Shown here: positions 10,201 to 19,949 of the stretch, piece by piece
Layout: every line of letters begins with the position of its first letter
Numbering within the stretch: position 1 is the stretch's first letter
From: Chitinophaga ginsengisoli
GTDB lineage: Bacteria > Bacteroidota > Bacteroidia > Chitinophagales > Chitinophagaceae
NCBI RefSeq assembly: GCF_003014595.1
Contig: NZ_PYGK01000001.1
Location: forward strand, 310,001 to 374,000
Direction of reading: 5' to 3'
DNA length: 64,000 nucleotides
Notes under the pieces: model-generated
The model's input: the letters and a program-made list of their open reading frames with translations, nothing else
Told to the model about the DNA's origin: nothing
Databases searched by the model: none
Program-made: the position numbers and the translations under genes

Positions 10201-11815
10201 ACAGTTACCTGGTCATAAAGTAGATGATTGGATCGCAAAGGTTCGTCACTCCACACCAGGTGTTGGTCTGATCTCTCCTCCTCCGCACCACGATATTTAT
10301 TCCATCGAGGACCTTGCTCAGTTGATCTTTGACCTGAAAAATGCTAACCGTGCCGCACGTATCAGTGTAAAACTGGTATCCAAGGCGGGTGTTGGTACCA
10401 TCGCTGCCGGTGTTGCCAAGGCAAAAGCGGACGTAGTGCTCATCTCCGGTTACGACGGTGGTACAGGTGCTTCTCCGATCAGCTCTATCAAACATGCGGG
10501 TCTGCCTTGGGAACTGGGTCTGGCTGAAACACATCAGACACTGGTGAAGAACAAACTGCGCAGCCGCGTAGTCGTACAGACTGATGGTCAGCTGAAAACA
10601 GGTCGTGACATCGCCATCGCTACCCTGCTGGGTGCCGAAGAATGGGGTGTTGCCACTGCTGCACTGGTTGCTGAAGGATGTATCATGATGCGTAAGTGTC
10701 ACCTGAATACCTGCCCTGTAGGTGTTGCCACCCAGGATCCTGAACTGCGTAAGCGCTTCAACGGTGATGCTGAGAATGTAGTGAACCTCTTCAAATTTCT
10801 GGTAGAAGAATTCCGTGAGATCATGGCGGACCTCGGTTTCCGTAAGGTGACTGAAATGGTAGGCCAGGTGGATAACCTCCAGGTACGTGAAAATATCGCT
10901 CACTGGAAGTATAAACAACTCGATCTGTCTCCGATATTATATAAAGAACCCGCTGCTGAAGAAACTGGCCTGTTCAAACAGGAAGAGCAGGATCACGGTA
11001 TCGGCGAGGTGATTGACTGGCAGTTGCTGAAATCAGCACAGCCGGCATTGGAGAAAAAATCCCGTGTATTCCACCAGTACAACATCAAAAACACTGACAG
11101 GGCCGTAGGTACCATCCTCAGTAACGAAATATCCAAACGTTATGCAGGACCAGGGCTTCCGGAGGATACTATCCACTACAAATTTGTAGGTTCTGCCGGA
11201 CAAAGCTTCGGTGCTTTCAATACAAAAGGTGTAACACTGGAACTGGAAGGGGAAGCAAATGACTACTTCGGTAAAGGTTTATCTGGTGCAAAGCTGATCC
11301 TTTATCCGTCTCCTGAAGCAGGTTTTAAAGCGGAAGAAAATATCATTGCAGGAAACGTTGCCCTCTATGGTGCTACCTCCGGCGAGGCTTATATCCGTGG
11401 CAAAGCCGGTGAGCGCTTCTGTGTACGTAACTCCGGCGCTACCATCGTAGCAGAAGGTGTTGGCGATCACGGTTGTGAATATATGACGGGAGGTAAAGCA
11501 GTGATACTGGGAGAAACCGGCCGCAACTTCGGTGCTGGTATGAGTGGTGGTATTGCTTATATATATGATGTAAAAGGTGTGTTTGCAGGACGTTGCAACA
11601 AGGACATGATCGACCTGGATCCGCTGGACCAACAGGATGCTGCCGAACTGCAGGACCTGATCACCAAGCATCATGCATATACGAACAGTACCGTGGCCAA
11701 ATTCATACTGAAAGACTGGGAAAACCAGCTGCGCCACTTCGTGAAAGTGTTCCCGAAAGAGTACAAAGCTGTACTGAGCGCAAGCAAAACGGGAGCACAG
11801 CAGGTAGAGAAGTAG
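7286..11815 (+). CDS. gltB: Glutamate synthase, large subunit
   Basis: Large subunit of NAD(P)H glutamate synthase (GOGAT). It releases ammonia from glutamine and channels it to 2-oxoglutarate to form glutamate. 1509 residues from the ATG at 7286 (MQEVKQLQG); the upstream in-frame start would add 35 basic residues not usual in the family. A short propeptide precedes the catalytic Cys of the class II amidotransferase domain (HDACGTGF, Cys20). FMN-binding synthase motifs follow ([24 protein letters not shown]). The [3Fe-4S] ligands Cys1132, Cys1138 and Cys1143 lie in [16 protein letters not shown]. The C-terminal beta-helix GXGXG domain is complete. Probably co-transcribed with gltD 29 bp downstream. 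Confidence 0.97.
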   Translation: MQEVKQLQGLYHPDFEHDACGTGFTAHIKGRKSHQIIRDALTMLENMEHRGACGYEQNTGDGAGILIQLPHEFLYDECLKIGISLPEFGKYGVGMIFFPKEPRWREECREILNRAAEKLGLEILGYRKVPVRPDGIGEGALSVEPEIEQVFIACPYHITDNDIFERKLFVLRNYVSKTVRNTVPKEKALFYIPSLSTKTIVYKGQLTTYQVRHYYADLSDEKMVSAFALIHSRFATNTFPSWRLAHPYRYIAHNGEINTLKGNLNWLRAGEKDFVSKYFSQEEMDMILPLVEEGQSDSASLDNVVELLLLTGRSLPHVMMMLIPEAWDGNDDMDPVKKAFYEYHASLMEPWDGPACISFTDGKIIGGTLDRNGLRPARFVITKDDRVIMASEAGVLPIDPKNVKEKGRLQPGKMFIVDMEQGRIIGDEELKQNICSQQPYGEWLNKYKIRLEELSDPRVTFTHLEHDQIFKYQRAFGYSTEDLYTIIAPMALDGKEPVGSMGTDAPLAVLSDQPQHLTSYFKQLFAQVTNPPIDPIREKLVMSLATYVGNNGNLLDEDPLHCHGLALRHPILTNFELEKIRSIDTGLFQAKTLHTYFRADGKPGSLEKGLQRLCRYAVDAVEDGFEVIILSDRAIDSEHAAMPSILAASAVHHHLIRKGYRGQVGLIVEAGDVWEVHHFACLLGFGVTAINPYLALSTIRDMKLTDKLETELDVDKLKKNYIKAVCDGLLKVFSKMGISTLQSYQGAQIFEILGINRQVVDKYFTGAVSRIQGMGLDEIARETLAKHWMGYGRKETPVQRLTTGGIYQWKRKGEFHLFNPTTIHLLQYATRMGDYSIFKKYSKSVNDQSEKAATLRSLFSFKRTRPSVPLEEVESAESILKRFATGAMSFGSISHEAHSTLAIAMNRIGAKSNTGEGGEDEIRYQQLPNGDSMRSSIKQVASARFGVTSNYLTNADELQIKMAQGAKPGEGGQLPGHKVDDWIAKVRHSTPGVGLISPPPHHDIYSIEDLAQLIFDLKNANRAARISVKLVSKAGVGTIAAGVAKAKADVVLISGYDGGTGASPISSIKHAGLPWELGLAETHQTLVKNKLRSRVVVQTDGQLKTGRDIAIATLLGAEEWGVATAALVAEGCIMMRKCHLNTCPVGVATQDPELRKRFNGDAENVVNLFKFLVEEFREIMADLGFRKVTEMVGQVDNLQVRENIAHWKYKQLDLSPILYKEPAAEETGLFKQEEQDHGIGEVIDWQLLKSAQPALEKKSRVFHQYNIKNTDRAVGTILSNEISKRYAGPGLPEDTIHYKFVGSAGQSFGAFNTKGVTLELEGEANDYFGKGLSGAKLILYPSPEAGFKAEENIIAGNVALYGATSGEAYIRGKAGERFCVRNSGATIVAEGVGDHGCEYMTGGKAVILGETGRNFGAGMSGGIAYIYDVKGVFAGRCNKDMIDLDPLDQQDAAELQDLITKHHAYTNSTVAKFILKDWENQLRHFVKVFPKEYKAVLSASKTGAQQVEK

Positions 11816-11844
11816 TAACATTCTAACATCTAAGACAAGAGACA

Positions 11845-13320
11845 ATGGGCAAACCAACAGGATTCCTGGAATTTACAAGGGAACTGCCGGGCAAAACTCC
11901 AGTAACGGAGAGAGTCCAACACTATAACGAATTCGTAGATAAGTATTCAGAATCAAAACTGAATGAACAGTCTGCACGCTGTATGAACTGTGGCGTACCA
12001 TTCTGTCACAGTGGTTGCCCGCTGGGCAACGTGATCCCTGAGTTCAATGATGCAGTATATCAGAAAGACTGGAAAGAAGCTTATGAAATATTAACCAGCA
12101 CCAACAACTTCCCGGAATTTACAGGCCGTATCTGTCCTGCTCCGTGTGAAAGCGCTTGTGTACTGGGTATCAATCAGCCTCCGGTAGCAATCGAAGAGAT
12201 TGAGCGTCACATCATTGAAATTGCTTTCGACAAAGGATTGGTACAGGCTAAAACGCCAAGAGTACGTACAGGCAAAAAGGTAGCGGTGATCGGTTCCGGT
12301 CCTGCAGGCCTGGCTGCGGCGGCTCAGCTGAACTATGCCGGCCATAATGTGACTGTATTTGAAAGAGATGATGCTCCAGGTGGTCTGCTCCGTTACGGTA
12401 TCCCCGACTTCAAGCTGGAGAAATGGGTAATAGACCGTCGTATAAAATTGATGGAAGAAGAGGGCGTTGTGTTCCAATGCAACGCAAACGTAGGTGTGAA
12501 TGTGAGCGTGAATGACCTGCTGCGTGAGTACAACGCGATCGTACTGGCAGGTGGATCTACCATTCCACGTGACCTGAGCATCCCTGGCCGTCAGCTGCAC
12601 GGTGTACACTATGCGATGGATTTCCTGAAACAACAGAATAAGCGTTTAGCCGATCGTCCTGTATCCGGTCATGATATTCTCGCAACCGGCAAGAATGTTG
12701 TAGTGATAGGCGGTGGTGATACCGGTTCTGACTGTGTAGGTACCTCCAACCGTCATGGCGCCATAGGCGTAACCCAGCTGGAGTTACTGCCGAAACCTCC
12801 GGGCGAGCGTACACCATATATGCCATGGCCTACCTATCCGATGGTACTGAAAACCTCTTCTTCACATGAAGAAGGCGCTCAACGCCAGTGGGCAATTGGT
12901 ACGAAAGAATTTGTCGGTGACGAAAAAGGTAACCTGAAAGGGTTGAAAATAGTGAATCTCGAATGGGCCCTGGGGCCTGATGGCAGACCAGGCGGCTTCA
13001 AAGAAGTTCCTGGCAGCGAGCAGGAAATCCCTTGCGAACTGGCCTTCCTCGCGATGGGCTTCTTACATCCTCAACATACCGGCCTGCTGGACGAATTGGG
13101 TGTAGAAAGAGACGAGCGTGGTAATGTGAAAGCTGGTGAGAGAGCCTTCCAGACTACCATACCAAAAGTATTTGCTGCCGGCGACATGCGCCGCGGACAA
13201 TCTCTGGTGGTATGGGCTATCAGCGAAGGCCGTGAGTGCGCCAGAAAAGTGGATGAATTCCTGATGGGCGCATCACAATTGGAAAGTAAAGACGATTCCC
13301 TGCAGGCGCTGGCTGTTTAA
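11845..13320 (+). CDS. gltD: Glutamate synthase, small subunit
   Basis: Small subunit that takes electrons from NAD(P)H through FAD and Fe-S clusters to GltB. 491 residues. The N-terminal cysteine motif RCMNCGVPFCHSGCPLGN (about 45-63) and CPAPCESACVLG bind low-potential [4Fe-4S] clusters. FAD-binding VAVIGSGPAGLAAAAQL begins near residue 146 and the NAD(P)H motif VVVIGGGDTGSDC near 288. A C-terminal GDMRRGQSLVVWAI closes the FAD site. Follows gltB by 29 bp and ends before a strong terminator. Confidence 0.96.
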   Translation: MGKPTGFLEFTRELPGKTPVTERVQHYNEFVDKYSESKLNEQSARCMNCGVPFCHSGCPLGNVIPEFNDAVYQKDWKEAYEILTSTNNFPEFTGRICPAPCESACVLGINQPPVAIEEIERHIIEIAFDKGLVQAKTPRVRTGKKVAVIGSGPAGLAAAAQLNYAGHNVTVFERDDAPGGLLRYGIPDFKLEKWVIDRRIKLMEEEGVVFQCNANVGVNVSVNDLLREYNAIVLAGGSTIPRDLSIPGRQLHGVHYAMDFLKQQNKRLADRPVSGHDILATGKNVVVIGGGDTGSDCVGTSNRHGAIGVTQLELLPKPPGERTPYMPWPTYPMVLKTSSSHEEGAQRQWAIGTKEFVGDEKGNLKGLKIVNLEWALGPDGRPGGFKEVPGSEQEIPCELAFLAMGFLHPQHTGLLDELGVERDERGNVKAGERAFQTTIPKVFAAGDMRRGQSLVVWAISEGRECARKVDEFLMGASQLESKDDSLQALAV

Positions 13321-13402
13321 GCACCCACGTCGCAGAGAACAACGTATAAAAATATCAAAGAGTCTCATAAGCAGGTTTAGATTTTGTTGTAACCTTCAGC
13401 CG

Positions 13403-13427
13403 GGCCGGGTTTTTACCCGGCCTTTTG
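13403..13427 (+). terminator. Intrinsic terminator after gltD
   Basis: GGCCGGGT - TTTT - ACCCGGCC perfect 8-bp stem followed by TTTT, 80 bp after the gltD stop. Confidence 0.85.
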
Positions 13428-13492
13428 CTTGCCCACAGCCGCACTACCGTTTTTGCTATATATTTACAGTATAATTTATCCCTACAATCCCT

Positions 13493-14071
13493 ATGAGAGC
13501 ACTTTTACTGTCACTGGTAGCAGGCCTGTTCCTCCTGCCTGTCCATGCCCAGAAAAAAATCACACTACGTTCCGTTGACAAAAAACTGGATAGTGTTAAA
13601 CACTATCAGAAGATCCTTATTGTAGGAGAGGGCGGTATGCAGGCCCGTATGTACATGGACAACCTCTCAGCAGAATTGATCAAGGCGCTCAAATCACAGA
13701 ACATAGAATGTAAGTACGAATACCTGGGAGACCAACATAAAGTCGATACAGATATCACGTTGAAGAAAGCAGCGTCCTGGCCACATGATGCAGTACTCCG
13801 GTTTTCGCCATTGACGGCTTTCGAAAGAAGCCAGGTCCATGTTAACAATGCCCCGGTAATGGGTTCCAACGGAACTAGCTATGTACCCGTTACTTCAGAA
13901 ATGCAACAGTTCCTGGTGAATGATTTTGATATTACCCTGAACGAAGGAACTGAAACAATATGGTCCGCCAGATTACTGACGGTGATTGAATTTGGAAAAC
14001 TGACTGTTTACAGAAGGATCCGCAAGGTGATCCTCGACGATATGGAAAAACAGAACGTGCTGCCCCACTGA
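13493..14071 (+). CDS. Secreted protein of unknown function
   Basis: 192 residues with a clear signal peptide (MRALLLSLVAGLFLLPVHA, cleavage near 19). The mature part begins with a basic stretch and a KILIVGEGGMQARMYMDN segment that suggests an alpha/beta fold, followed by amphipathic strands, ending in a charged helix. No cysteines suitable for a lipobox. I do not recognise a family. It is followed after 35 bp by another small secreted protein, and both end before a terminator, so they likely form one transcript. Role unknown; periplasm is the probable location. Confidence 0.72.
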   Translation: MRALLLSLVAGLFLLPVHAQKKITLRSVDKKLDSVKHYQKILIVGEGGMQARMYMDNLSAELIKALKSQNIECKYEYLGDQHKVDTDITLKKAASWPHDAVLRFSPLTAFERSQVHVNNAPVMGSNGTSYVPVTSEMQQFLVNDFDITLNEGTETIWSARLLTVIEFGKLTVYRRIRKVILDDMEKQNVLPH

Positions 14072-14106
14072 TCTTCCTACATGAAAAACAGTACATTTGT
14101 AATCTT

Positions 14107-14721
14107 ATGAGGCAGCTGGTACTTTCTATCATGTTATGCACAGGCCTTGTGCAATATACATCCGCCCAGGTGGGCACTTCCGTTTACGATACCCATCAAT
14201 ACAAGCAAGGTATCTATAAAACTTTCCAGGAGTTTAGGGCAAACAATCCATCTGTTACCGGAACCATCTCCGTCAGGAACAGAACGCCGGCGGCACAGGT
14301 TTACCTACTGTCAGCGCCCAATGAGCTGAACCTGGTAGACTCTACCGGCAAGGAAAAGAAGGTGAAAAAATACTGGGGATACTCAGACGGGACTTCTATC
14401 TACATCAAAGACAATGGACTGAATAAGCTGGAAGAGATCGGGTACTATTGTCTGTATCGTTTCCATTCCATTACCTCTGCCGCGACCAACAGGACCACCG
14501 GAGGCATGGTCTTCGAAAATACACCTCCGCAAACGGCCGATAAGAGAGTACTGAACCTGGTAACAGGAGATGTGTATGACCTTACGATGTTCAATATGCG
14601 CAAGTATATACTCAGCCAGGACACAGCATTGTTACGGGAGTTCAACGAAGACAAACAGAATAAGAACAGATTGGTATATTATATCCAGAAATTCAACCAG
14701 CGGAACACACCCTCCTGGTAA
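14107..14721 (+). CDS. Secreted protein of unknown function
   Basis: 204 residues with a signal peptide ending near YTSAQ (about residue 21). The mature protein is strand-rich, with several Tyr/Lys patches (YWGYSDGTSIYIKDNG) and a charged C-terminal helix. No family recognised. Bacteroidota genomes often carry short strand-rich secreted proteins of this kind, usually unannotated. Second gene of a probable two-gene transcript with the preceding secreted protein; a terminator follows 28 bp downstream. Confidence 0.72.
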   Translation: MRQLVLSIMLCTGLVQYTSAQVGTSVYDTHQYKQGIYKTFQEFRANNPSVTGTISVRNRTPAAQVYLLSAPNELNLVDSTGKEKKVKKYWGYSDGTSIYIKDNGLNKLEEIGYYCLYRFHSITSAATNRTTGGMVFENTPPQTADKRVLNLVTGDVYDLTMFNMRKYILSQDTALLREFNEDKQNKNRLVYYIQKFNQRNTPSW

Positions 14722-14748
14722 GATGAATATCTGACAATTTTATTTGAG

Positions 14749-14776
14749 AGTCCTGTCTGTGACGGGACTTTTTTTA
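14749..14776 (+). terminator. Intrinsic terminator after the small secreted proteins
   Basis: AGTCCTGTC - TGT - GACGGGACT stem with one T-G wobble, followed by a run of seven T. Confidence 0.82.
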
Positions 14777-14884
14777 TACCTTCCAACTCAGCAGGTATAG
14801 TATTTGTTTGTTTACCCGAGTAAGCATACATACCCTAAAGCATTTTATTTCAGTAAATTACTGTATAAGTAACCTTTTTTCATT

Positions 14885-17800
14885 GTGACAGATCCATCTA
14901 CAAAGGAAGAAAAACATCATGGTCGCCCCTGGTGGCGATGGTTATTGTGGGGGCTTGCCGTTCTACTGATACTCCCTGTAATGGTGGTATTACTTTTACA
15001 ACTGGAGCCTGTGCAGGACTACATTCGCCGGCAGGGAGAAATGTATCTGCAGAAGAAGCTGCATACACAGGTACGTATAGGATATCTCCGCGCGCGTGGA
15101 TGGCGATACCTGGAACTAAAGAATGTATATGTGGCAGATAAGTCAGCGAAGGCTTTGTTGTTTTCCGGCTCGTTAAAAGTGCGGTACAATTTGTTGGCTT
15201 TTATCAACAACGAGTTACAGGTCAATGCCCTGGAATGGGATTCAGTACTCGTCAATGTTTACCGTAACCAGGCAGATAGCACTTATAACTATCAGTTCAT
15301 TATGGATGCCTTCGCCCCAAAGGATACCAAACCCGATACCTTGTCTGCCGAGACAGGCACTTCTCTTCAATACCATCTTAAAGACATTACCCTCCGTCAG
15401 GTGCGTCTGCGCTTTGCTGACGCAAAAGATGGAATGACCGCCATTATTCATTTTAAGGAGTTACATGTTGATCCGGATGATCTGTTGCTGGATGAAGGCT
15501 TATACACATTCAGAGGCATTGAACTGGACGGGCTCAAAGGCTTATACACACAAGGATACCGCCCAAAGGCACTGACGAATACAGCGCCTCCACCCACACC
15601 CGCAGATATGGCCAGTACACCCTTCCACCTGTTATTAAAAAAGCTGCATATAAAAAACAGCGCCTTCCTCTATGCAGATGAGGCCAGTGGCCTGTCAACT
15701 GTCTGGCGCATCAGTGATTTTCAATTGGTGAACTCAAGTATTGACCTGGATTCCACGCTTGTACAAATAGGAGATCTGCGTATTGGTAAAACGACCGGTT
15801 CATTCACCTTATCATCACCAAAAGATACTTCCACACCAATACCAAGGGACAGTGTTCCTAACACCTGGAAGGTGCTGGCCACCAAGGCAGAAATCGACCA
15901 TCTGGATTTCAAATTCGATAATAACGCGGCCCCACCATTAAGAGGAGCGGGGAATGATCCCGATTATAATCATCTCCTGCTATACAACCTCAATACCGCC
16001 CTCTCCAATATTCTTTATAAGCCCGATACTATCAGCGCGGTTCTTAAGAAACTGGAAGCCAGGGAGAAATCAGGTTTTGCCGTGAAAGAGGCTCGCTTCA
16101 ACGTATTGTTCACTCCCCAGTCGCTGGCATTGCAGAATATGCTGGTGCAAACAAATAAGAGCCTGCTCAGAAGGCAGATTGCTGTCACTGTGCCCTCTTG
16201 GTCTACGCTTTCTGAGAACATGGATCTGTTACAGCTTCGCGCCGATATTGATTCCTCTCACATCTCCCTGGGCGAGTGGATGCCTTTCGTTCCGGATTCA
16301 CGCAGGAATCCCTCAATGAAACCATTGTGGAACAAGGAGATAGATGTGACAGCCGTAGTAAAGGGTAGCCTGGGAAAACTGATCATAGAAACATTGCGTA
16401 TAGCAGATAACGTTGGTAACCGTATTCATACCAGTGGGGAAATAGAACATACCATGGACATGAACCGGTTCTATGCAAATCTGCCTTCAGTATATATTCA
16501 ATCCGGTAATAAACAACTAAGATCCTGGTTACCAGCAGGTACCCTGCCGGATACTCCCCGCCTGCCGGAACAGCTATTGATTACAGGGAAAGTGCTCGGC
16601 GGCATGCAGGACATGAAAACACAGTTGCAGCTTACCAGCAGTTCCGCCAATGCCCAACTGTCTGCACATCTTGTGAATATCATGGATAGTATCCGCGCCC
16701 GTTATGATGTAACGCTGGCTTCTTTCAAAGTACATCCGGGTATTCTCATGTACGATACAACCATGGGTTGGATCAGTGGTAAGATGTCAGCCTCCGGGCA
16801 GGGATATACTTTCCCGGGTATGGTAGCACATGCCGCTATTACCCTGGATGCTGCTACTTACAACCGTTACACCTATCACGATATCGCGTTGACCGCCAAT
16901 ATTGATAAGCGACAGTTACAGGCGCAGGGCCAGAGTAACGACACCAGTATCACACTCGCTTTTGATCTCAATGCTTTATTAAATGATACCAGCGTACAGT
17001 CTTTACAGGCATCTCTCCAGATGGACAAGGCAGACTTGTATACCACCCACTGGTACAGCGAGCCGATGATCCTCAAAGGAAACCTGACGGCAGATTTCAG
17101 TAGTCTTGATCCGCGACGCCTGGTAGGAACAGCCTTTTTGCATGACTGGCAGATTGCTACAAAGGGACAGGTATTCCCACTGGACACCATTGCGCTTACG
17201 GCCAAATATGAAGACCAGCAATATCTGGCACTAACGGGTCCCTTTGGCTTTATTAATGCCAACGGCAATATCGACTATACGAAAATAGGCGGCGCCTTCG
17301 GTCAGCTGATTAACAAGCCATTACAACCATACGATAGTGCGCAACTGGTGAACCTGCCTGCCGGACAAATCCTGTTTTGGAATGCTTCCTTAACCTGGCC
17401 CCGTAGTCTCAGGAATATGGCACCCAGCCTCCGGATGGAATACCCGTTGCTTATTGACGGACGCCTGAATTCTGACAGTAGCCTGCTGGTGCTGAATGCT
17501 AATCTGCCGAAATTGTCTTATGATTCTATGCGTGTTGACAGCGTAAAACTGGCGGCTCAGATACATGACACTTCATTACATGCCACCGTGGATCTTGCGC
17601 AATTATATCACAAGGTTGTTCCATTAAATCATACACAATTAAAAATCAATGCGGTAGGTGATAAACTGGAATGGGATCTCCTGCTGGACGATATCCGGCG
17701 TAAGCCGAAATATAAAGCTGGTGGCTATGTCACTTTTCTGCCAGCCAACGCTATGGACCTTTCTCTGAAAACAGACCTCTTACTGAACAAACAACAATGG

Positions 17801-19948
17801 AAGGTTGATGACAATAACCGCATCCATATTATAAATGGAGGTCCGGACACGGCACAATTAACCCTCTCTTATCAAAACCAATCCATACAGGTACAGACTT
17901 TAAGAGATAGCAGCCAGGGAACGCTTCCTCCGCTAAAAACGACTATCAAAGATTTCAAGCTGTCTACTATCACAGGTTTACTCTCATCAGATACATTGCT
18001 AGCCAACGGATTACTGAATGCAGAAGCTCTGGTCAGCAACCTGGATAATTCTCCATTAATAAAGAGCTCTTTAAAAATAGACTCTCTCACCTTCAGAGGA
18101 ACTGCTGTAGGTACCCTGGAAGCAAATGTGGAAACACCACAGGCCAACCAATATAAACTTACGGCCAATCTTACCGGCAATCAGAATGATGTGAAGGTGG
18201 ATGGCACTTATGATACCACTATCAATGCAAAGGTGAATATCAACAATATCAACATGGCCTCTCTCGAAGCCTTCACTTTCGGGAATGTGACACGTATGCA
18301 TGGTAGCGCGGATGGACAGTTCACTATTACCGGCACTACTGACAAACCCAAGGTATTAGGAACACTGCATTTCAATGACGCCGGCGGCACAATTACCTAT
18401 GTTGGCGCCAATCTCCGCTTGCCAGATGAAACCATCACTATGGACGAGAAAGGGGTCGCATTTAACCAGTTCGTAGTTGCCGACAGTCTTGACAATGAAC
18501 TGGTTGTAAACGGCCGTATCAATACCCCGGATTTCAGCAAGTATAATTTCAATCTCGATATCAACTCAGATAACTTTATGATATTGGGAGAACAACAGGA
18601 CCCCAAGCAATTATATTATGGCCCGGCGTTTATAGATACCCGTATCAGGGTACGTGGTAATCTTGATCTTCCCAGGGTAGACGCCAGTGTGAAGCTCAGG
18701 GATAAATCCAAAATTACTGTTACGCTACCTTCCGAGGAACCCGGGATAGCAAACAGGGAAGGAGTGATCGTATTTGTGGATAAGTCTAATCCTGTAGATT
18801 CCAGTCTCTTTAAAGCGGTAGACAGTACCAAATTCGAGAATCCACGTCTGAAAGGCATCAACTTTTCCGGTAATGCGGAAATCACACCGGAATCCATTAT
18901 CAAGATCATCATCGATCCTGTAAATGGCGATTTCGTAGAGGCGCAGGGAACAGCCAACATCAACGCCACCCTGGATGCCAGCAGTAAAATGACACTCACC
19001 GGGCGTTATGAAATAAGTGAGGGAAAGTATGAAATGTCACTGAATCAGGTAATCAAACGCTCTTTCAGCATAGAAAAGGGCAGTTCCATTACTTTCAGCG
19101 GGGAGGCCATGGATGCAGATCTGGATATTACCGCCCGGTATACCGTCAATGCCACAGCGGCGGATCTGGTGCAAGACCAGCTGACCAACTTATCAGAAAC
19201 CGACAGGAACAGGTATAAGCAGAAATTACCTTTTTACGTATACCTCCATATCAAAGGACAGATGATGAAACCGGATATATCCTTTGAGCTGGACATGCCG
19301 GAAGCAGAACAGAATGCCTTCAGCGGAAGTGTATATAACCGCCTGAAACAGATTAACCAAATCCCTTCTGAATTGAATAAACAGGTAATGGGATTGCTGG
19401 TACTCAATAGTTTCATTCCTGAAGATCCTTTGGCAGGTGAAGGTGGTGGCAGTGGCGATTTCGGTGTACGTAATATGGCACGCCAGAGTGTGAGCAAGAT
19501 CCTTTCACAGCAGTTGAATAACCTGGCGGGTAATCTTATTAAAGGCATAGATCTGAATTTCGACGTAGAATCCAAAGAAGACTATTCCACCGGTTCCGCA
19601 CAGGAAACCACCAATCTGAAAGTAGGCGCCTCCAAGAAACTGTTCAATGAAAGGCTTTCCGTTTCTGTCGGCTCCAATGTGATGTTGCAGGGAGAGAACC
19701 AGGCAAACCCATCATCCCTGGTCGGCGATATTTCTGTGGAATACAAACTGACAAAAGACGGCCGTTACCGGGTAAGAGTATATCAGCGCAATGACAACAG
19801 TACGGTCATTGAAGGCCAGGTGGTGGAAACGGGTGTCGCTTTTGCGCTCATTATGGACTACGACGAATTCCGTGAAATACTCCACAGTGCTAAATCGCGG
19901 GAGAAAAAGGCAAGGCTCCGCAAAAAGAAAACTGTCAGCAAAAAATAA
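14885..19948 (+). CDS. tamB: Translocation and assembly module protein TamB
   Basis: Large inner-membrane-anchored periplasmic protein of the AsmA/TamB lipid-transfer superfamily, which works with an Omp85 partner in the outer membrane (outer-membrane protein assembly or phospholipid transport). 1687 residues with one N-terminal transmembrane helix (about 18-42) after a basic tail, a long beta-rich body, and a C-terminal TamB (DUF490) domain over roughly the last 450 residues. The C-terminus is very basic (KKARLRKKKTVSKK). The start is GTG (MTDPSTKEEK); no ATG fits before the membrane helix. The partner tamL starts one base after the stop codon, which strongly supports the pairing. Confidence 0.9.
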   Translation: MTDPSTKEEKHHGRPWWRWLLWGLAVLLILPVMVVLLLQLEPVQDYIRRQGEMYLQKKLHTQVRIGYLRARGWRYLELKNVYVADKSAKALLFSGSLKVRYNLLAFINNELQVNALEWDSVLVNVYRNQADSTYNYQFIMDAFAPKDTKPDTLSAETGTSLQYHLKDITLRQVRLRFADAKDGMTAIIHFKELHVDPDDLLLDEGLYTFRGIELDGLKGLYTQGYRPKALTNTAPPPTPADMASTPFHLLLKKLHIKNSAFLYADEASGLSTVWRISDFQLVNSSIDLDSTLVQIGDLRIGKTTGSFTLSSPKDTSTPIPRDSVPNTWKVLATKAEIDHLDFKFDNNAAPPLRGAGNDPDYNHLLLYNLNTALSNILYKPDTISAVLKKLEAREKSGFAVKEARFNVLFTPQSLALQNMLVQTNKSLLRRQIAVTVPSWSTLSENMDLLQLRADIDSSHISLGEWMPFVPDSRRNPSMKPLWNKEIDVTAVVKGSLGKLIIETLRIADNVGNRIHTSGEIEHTMDMNRFYANLPSVYIQSGNKQLRSWLPAGTLPDTPRLPEQLLITGKVLGGMQDMKTQLQLTSSSANAQLSAHLVNIMDSIRARYDVTLASFKVHPGILMYDTTMGWISGKMSASGQGYTFPGMVAHAAITLDAATYNRYTYHDIALTANIDKRQLQAQGQSNDTSITLAFDLNALLNDTSVQSLQASLQMDKADLYTTHWYSEPMILKGNLTADFSSLDPRRLVGTAFLHDWQIATKGQVFPLDTIALTAKYEDQQYLALTGPFGFINANGNIDYTKIGGAFGQLINKPLQPYDSAQLVNLPAGQILFWNASLTWPRSLRNMAPSLRMEYPLLIDGRLNSDSSLLVLNANLPKLSYDSMRVDSVKLAAQIHDTSLHATVDLAQLYHKVVPLNHTQLKINAVGDKLEWDLLLDDIRRKPKYKAGGYVTFLPANAMDLSLKTDLLLNKQQWKVDDNNRIHIINGGPDTAQLTLSYQNQSIQVQTLRDSSQGTLPPLKTTIKDFKLSTITGLLSSDTLLANGLLNAEALVSNLDNSPLIKSSLKIDSLTFRGTAVGTLEANVETPQANQYKLTANLTGNQNDVKVDGTYDTTINAKVNINNINMASLEAFTFGNVTRMHGSADGQFTITGTTDKPKVLGTLHFNDAGGTITYVGANLRLPDETITMDEKGVAFNQFVVADSLDNELVVNGRINTPDFSKYNFNLDINSDNFMILGEQQDPKQLYYGPAFIDTRIRVRGNLDLPRVDASVKLRDKSKITVTLPSEEPGIANREGVIVFVDKSNPVDSSLFKAVDSTKFENPRLKGINFSGNAEITPESIIKIIIDPVNGDFVEAQGTANINATLDASSKMTLTGRYEISEGKYEMSLNQVIKRSFSIEKGSSITFSGEAMDADLDITARYTVNATAADLVQDQLTNLSETDRNRYKQKLPFYVYLHIKGQMMKPDISFELDMPEAEQNAFSGSVYNRLKQINQIPSELNKQVMGLLVLNSFIPEDPLAGEGGGSGDFGVRNMARQSVSKILSQQLNNLAGNLIKGIDLNFDVESKEDYSTGSAQETTNLKVGASKKLFNERLSVSVGSNVMLQGENQANPSSLVGDISVEYKLTKDGRYRVRVYQRNDNSTVIEGQVVETGVAFALIMDYDEFREILHSAKSREKKARLRKKKTVSKK

Positions 19949-19949
19949 G

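Noticed and set aside
19791-19949. Upstream start for tamL inside tamB
   Set aside because: It would add 53 residues before the lipoprotein signal and overlap tamB in another frame; the ATG at 19950 restores a normal lipobox.
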